NCBI GenBank assembly: GCA_023374045.1
Contig: CM041779.1
Span: forward strand, 150,413,485-150,477,484
Reading direction: 5' to 3'
Length of the DNA stretch: 64,000 nt
Source of the DNA: Limonium bicolor
Taxonomy: Eukaryota > Streptophyta > Magnoliopsida > Caryophyllales > Plumbaginaceae
Shown here: positions 59,711 through 64,000 of the stretch, piece by piece
Numbering within the stretch: position 1 is the stretch's first letter
How the letters are laid out: each line of letters opens with the position of its first letter
Notes under the pieces: generated by a model
Databases searched by the model: none
What the model saw: only the letters and a program-made list of their open reading frames with translations
Told to the model about the DNA's origin: nothing
Translations under genes and position numbers: made by a program

Positions 59711-61539
59711 AAAAACAAGCGTATGTTCCACGTAGCGTCATTGTGTATGGCCGTCTGTATTAAGAACTTAAATCCCTTCGTGACCGCAAACTACAGTAAA
59801 ATTAATGTGCCCTTTTATTAAAAAAACTAATGTTTTGCAAATGCTCATTGCCACAGGTAATCGAAGCCTAGTTGTCTATGATTTTCTCAAACTCAAACTT
59901 TAGAATCATATATCTAATACTATATCAAATTTGTATTGATTACATAGGCCATCTCCATCAGCTCATAAAAACTTTCTGGTTGATGGATCCAGTATCCTAT
60001 TAAATTTTTCATGGACACCCTCACCCCTCAAATTGGGGTGAGCTTGACTCGAAAGTAAATTGCCAAACCCATTCATGACCGACCTACAAATTTTAATCGT
60101 AAGTTTGACTGTGTAACCCGCCCGCACTAAGTAAGAAGGACACAGTATATATCAGTATTTTTACACTTCATCTTCTTACATGACAGTATCTTAGTATTCT
60201 GTTTTGAATCTTCCAAACATAACATATTTGCTTCCCTAATTCTCTCTAATCACACAAAACTCTGCTCTCTCTAATCGCACAAACTCTTCTTTTCCTTGTC
60301 GCACAAAACTCTTCTTCTCCAATCGCACGAACTCTTTTTCTCTGATCGCACGAAGCTTGGCAGAGGGGACTTGGAGTTGTTCATCATTTGTTTTCTAACC
60401 GATTATCCAAACATTGAAAATCGTAGAGGCGCAAGGGATTTGAAGACATATGTTCTCTTAGACCGGCGAAGATGTGTTCCTCTTGATGTTAGGTTTGGAA
60501 CAAGGTTCACTAACCCTTCTCTTGATGTTACTCTGTTACTGCTCGTCTTGTTCTTTTTTTGTTGATGAAGTCCCTACCTTGATGTTGGTAACTTGGTGAT
60601 GTTGTTCTTAACCCCATTCAAAAAATGGTAAGGGTTGTTTTACATTATGTATGATTTTTCTTATGTGATCACTAATTTATTTAAATAGTTCACGACTTAT
60701 CATATAATGATTCATTAATTATTATTTGATTTTTCTGTTTGTTTTGTTTAGTTTGGGATGTTGTTCACCATATTCAAGTTATGTGTGATACTATAAAACT
60801 TGCTTACACTTCTTTGGTGAAATTTAGGAATCGGTTTAGAGATGTGTGGTTGATAAGATAGCTGGATCTAGTTCAAAACTGTTTGAAAATTTTTTAAGAG
60901 TCTCCTTGCCATGGTGAATCAGCTAATTCCCATATGTTGCATGAACGGATTCGTTCTTTTATCAACCTTTTATAGATGAAGTTATCCAATTGTTGGTGAA
61001 TTTAGATCCAAGTACAAGGGAAATCAACCATTCAATTATGTGTCTGATCCTCCCACCTCCCAAGAGAACAAGTTGAAGATGAGTGTGGCAACAATCATCT
61101 GAATGGGCAAGGAAACTACACGATCTATCGTAGAAATAGTAATGTGGAAATGGAGGCAGTGAGACAAATGATATGCCTCATAGTAGTGATGTTGCCGAGG
61201 ATTAGAATATTGCTACAAATGTTGTGAATGATGCCACTGATGGTTGGTGATTCTAATGAGGACGCCAACTACGACAACTATTGCACAAAGTAAGAGAATA
61301 GTGAAAGTATTGGCTAATAAGATAGAAGGTAAGTCAGGGGGCATCCATTTAAAAAAAGAGGTCCAAAGCCAACCAGGTTTAGTAGAAGAACTGTCCATCC
61401 TCTATGCTTGAACTTGAAGGAAAAGATTTGAAGCTCTTTCTATGGTCGGATTACGTTTGTTCTTGTTGTGTTCTTGCTACTAACCAATTGCCTCCTTGGG
61501 GGGATCAACTTTGTGGTGGTCAGGTATTTTTAACATTAT
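59711..61539. other. Intergenic, minisatellite and unrecognised frames
   Basis: At 60233-60350 a CTCT-rich unit (CTCTAATCGCACAAACTCTTC, about 28 bases) repeats about five times. The frame 60296-60565 and the Asn/Ser-rich reading near 61030-61200 match no family I know, but may be TE debris. Confidence 0.5.
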
Positions 61540-63495
61540 TGTAACGACCCCAAAACCGGCCTAGGAGTTAGGGCCGTTACACGCCCGCGAGTCTACTACC
61601 TAACGTCGCAAGGCTCTAAGCAAACGAATCCCAAAACCGAATAACAAACTTGAATAAATACCAAAAGAGTTTACAAGATCCAAATGCTTATAAGTCAAAT
61701 ACAAAGAGAGAGGCCCGAAGGCTACACAAAGTACTAAAGCGTCCAAAGCGCAAGCAAACAAGGTCTAAAGACACAAAAATAACGAAGCTCCAGAAGGGGA
61801 CGAGAAGAGAAGATCCCACGAGCTCAATCTGCAACAAAGTAAGGGGTGAGCTAAACAGCCCAGCAAGCAGAAGACTTCCTCAAGGAAGCCCACTCAAACC
61901 GAAGCAGAAGAATACTTATAAACAGAGAGGATAGTGGAGTCAATATAAATAGACCGAATGAAACCACAAAACAGAGGCAAAGCAGAACGGAATATCACTT
62001 CAAAACACAGTCGGACTTTCAGATCAGAAACAGAAGAATGGGACACTAGTAACAAGCTAACACAACAGAAGGACTCACATAAGGTCCTATGGATCCGAGG
62101 ATCCCACAACAGAAGCCGTAGAGACAGCTAACAGACCCGTCGGTCAAATAACGTCCTAAGGGAGACCCTAAGGAGTATAAACAGAAGGAATTCCTGCGCA
62201 GCATGCTACGGGACAGCCCGACCCGACTATCCAAGGCTCAGAAGCAAAGTAACTAGGTCCCAAAACCAAAAGCTCACAAAACAGATCTTAAGAGCATGGA
62301 AATGCATATAAACAGCATAAGAAGCTTGTACACAGATAGGGGAATCCAACCCCGCAAACGGAACGCAAAACGGAGCTAAAACAGAGAAGTTATGCTCAAA
62401 ACAGTGGCATGTCCGAACTTGCGTCCGACCTTGCAAGTTCGGACAGAGGTCGAGAGTCAGAAGTCGCGGAGATACAAATGTCCGAACTTACGTCCGAACG
62501 TCAAAGTTCGGACGTAAGTCGAGAGTTAAAAGCCAGAACCATCTTAGTGTCCGAACTTGCGTCCGACCTTGCAAGTTCGGACACACGTCGAAACTTTTAC
62601 GAAAACTCATCCTCGCGTCAGGTCCGAACTTTGAAGTTCGGACCGATGTTTGGACACTTCAAAACCTTCAAAAACAAAACGCGCCCGATGAACTGTCCGG
62701 ACAGACGTTCGGACAGCGCGAAACTGACGAAATCCAGAGCGATCAGACGAGCAGAAATCAGCCAAAATCACCATAACTCACACAAAACTCACAGAATGGT
62801 AAATCAGTACCCTCGGGGGTTTAGCCAACGATTAACAACGCAAAACCAATGAGAAAACACACAAGCAACACACGAAATCAGATACGAAACAGATATTAAA
62901 ATCAGTCCCCGAGGGTGAGCAAACTACCCCGATTCCATCCCCCACTTACTTGAATTCGAAGCGCAGAATCCGGCCAGACGTTACCAGCAACTCAGCGAAC
63001 AGAACGCAGCAGAGGAAATGCACCAGACGACACTGAATTCAGCCAGCAAACAATCCAATCAATCAGAACCCTGTCTCTCTCTCGAACAGAAGCGAACACC
63101 ACCAAAACCGAAGAGAAACCAAACCTGAACCACCGCAGAGGAAGAGCAATCACACAGGACCGGAATTCGATCTCAAACGCACCAGCAATGCACCAGGAAT
63201 TAGCACTCAAAGAAGAAGGAGAGGAGAGGGATGCTGAAAACTGTCGAGAGAAGAACACACCACGTCTTGAAAACTGATCGGAAAAACTGAGCGAGAAAAA
63301 CAAATGAGGCTCTCCTTTTTCCTTATTAATAACTTACCAAAATAAAAGAAAGGGAAACGACCTCCTTGCCCCCGTCTTTTATTAAATACCTCGAACGTCC
63401 CATCAACTAAACAAAGCATCACACAAACATAAGTAATGACATAAACCGGAACGTTATGTCATGAAATCTGAAAACGTAAAATACGGAGTATTACA
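61540..63495 (-). mobile_element. 3' LTR of a Ty3 chromovirus (element continues past the window)
   Basis: On the plus strand it starts TGTAACGACCCC and ends ACGGAGTATTACA; on the element's own strand it runs TGTAATACTCCGTA to GGGGTCGTTACA. It is 1956 bases long. The polypurine tract (AAGGGGGGAGTG on the minus strand, 63498-63509) lies just inside, next to the pol end. Internally it holds an array of GTCCGAACTT hairpin motifs (62405-62720). The other LTR lies outside the window. Confidence 0.9.
62405..62720. repeat. Palindromic repeat array inside the LTR
   Basis: GTCCGAACTT and its inverse AAGTTCGGAC alternate in about four units, period 70-80 bases (near 62410, 62480, 62550, 62620), with a diverged unit GTCCGGACAGACGTTCGGAC near 62695. 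Each pair could form a short stem. Confidence 0.9.
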
Positions 63496-63497
63496 TC

Positions 63498-63509
63498 ACT
63501 CCCCCCTTA
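63498..63509 (-). other. Polypurine tract of the Ty3 element
   Basis: AAGGGGGGAGTG on the minus strand directly precedes the LTR start. It primes plus-strand cDNA in LTR retrotransposons. Confidence 0.85.
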
Positions 63510-63538
63510 AAAGGAATTTCGTCCTCGAAATTCAACAT

Positions 63539-64000
63539 ACCTCACTGCTCGAAGAGGGAAGGGAACTTGGCACGCAACTCCTCCTCGAGTTCCCACGTCG
63601 CCTCACGCTCGGACTGATCAGACCACTGCACCTTAACCATAGGCAGTGTCTTGCTACGAAGCCGACGAACATCCCGTGCTAGAATACGAACCGGAACTGC
63701 CTCATAAGTGAAATCATCTCTGAGTCGAAGCTGACCATAGTCAATCACATGCGAGGATCATGTAGATACTTCCTGAGCATCGACACATGGAACACGTCAT
63801 GCACTCCTGCTAGAGCTGGTGGCAATGCCAATCTGTAAGCCACCGGCCCAACCTTCCCAAGCACCTCAAAAGGCCCTACAACCGAGGACTCAGCTTGCCT
63901 CGCTTCCCAAAACGAACTACAACCCCGAACTGGAGAGATCTTTAGATACACGTGGTCTCCCACCTGAAACTCAAGCGGACGGCGTCTCTGATCTGCATAA
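63539..64000 (-). pseudogene. Ty3 pol C-terminus: integrase end and chromodomain, one frame break
   Basis: On the minus strand the integrase C-terminal part reads GDHVYLKISPVRG, VVGPFEVLGKVGPVAYRLALP and VFHVSMLRKYLHDP (63963-63745). The chromodomain follows with VPVRILARDVRRLRSK and VKVQWSDQSEREATWE (63700-63570), ending FPSLFEQ and a stop. One base seems missing at about 63750, splitting the two frames, and another shift lies near 63910. A chromodomain here marks the Tekay/Del-type chromovirus group. The element continues off the right end of the window. Confidence 0.9.

Overview
The window is nuclear DNA of a flowering plant, almost certainly a eudicot. The genes carry GT-AG introns, intergenic DNA is AT-rich, and the transposable elements are plant types: Sirevirus-like copia, chromovirus Ty3, L1 LINEs, MULE with plant mobile domain, CACTA, hAT and Harbinger MITEs. 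I cannot name the species. There are no operons, CRISPR arrays or recognisable tRNA/rRNA genes.

Three host genes are supported by exon-by-exon translation. (1) 192-2213, minus strand: an intact eight-exon inositol polyphosphate 5-phosphatase of the IP5P11 type (371 aa). (2) 35062-38485, plus: a nine-exon proline-rich, coiled-coil protein of the At4g04980-like family, about 830 aa if two missing bases are allowed for. (3) 52486-54796, plus: a three-exon chloroplast polyphenol oxidase (tyrosinase, DWL and KFDV domains), about 621 aa if four one-base indels are allowed for. These three genes are unrelated in function and share no visible regulation. A short NIN-like (NLP) gene fragment lies at 19366-19535.

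Most of the rest is mobile DNA, much of it nested. From 5.5 to 17.8 kb lies a Mutator-like element with inverted ends rich in copies of one palindrome. Its decayed genes encode a MuDR-type transposase and a plant mobile domain. It is split by a 7.2 kb non-coding LTR-like unit (5808-12972) carrying an array of roughly 193-bp repeats. From 19.6 to 24.4 kb is a young, internally deleted copia element with near-identical LTRs and a 5-bp target duplication. It is followed by a CACTA element (25.5-26.8 kb), a foldback repeat (27.9-28.1 kb), a 136-bp tandem array (28.2-29.5 kb), a minus-strand plant-mobile-domain relic (29.7-30.7 kb) and several MITEs (31.1-33.9 kb).

From 43.3 to 51.1 kb are two related minus-strand L1 LINEs, one old and one nearly full length with a perfect 20-bp target duplication. 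From 55.3 to 59.7 kb are a small CACTA element and a plus-strand L1 LINE that ends in an RNase H domain. The window ends inside a minus-strand Ty3 chromovirus: its 3' LTR is 61540-63495, followed by its chromodomain and integrase C-terminus.

One-base indels recur in the polyphenol oxidase gene, the At4g04980-like gene and several element ORFs, but are absent from the 5-phosphatase. Recent pseudogenes and assembly indel errors are both possible.
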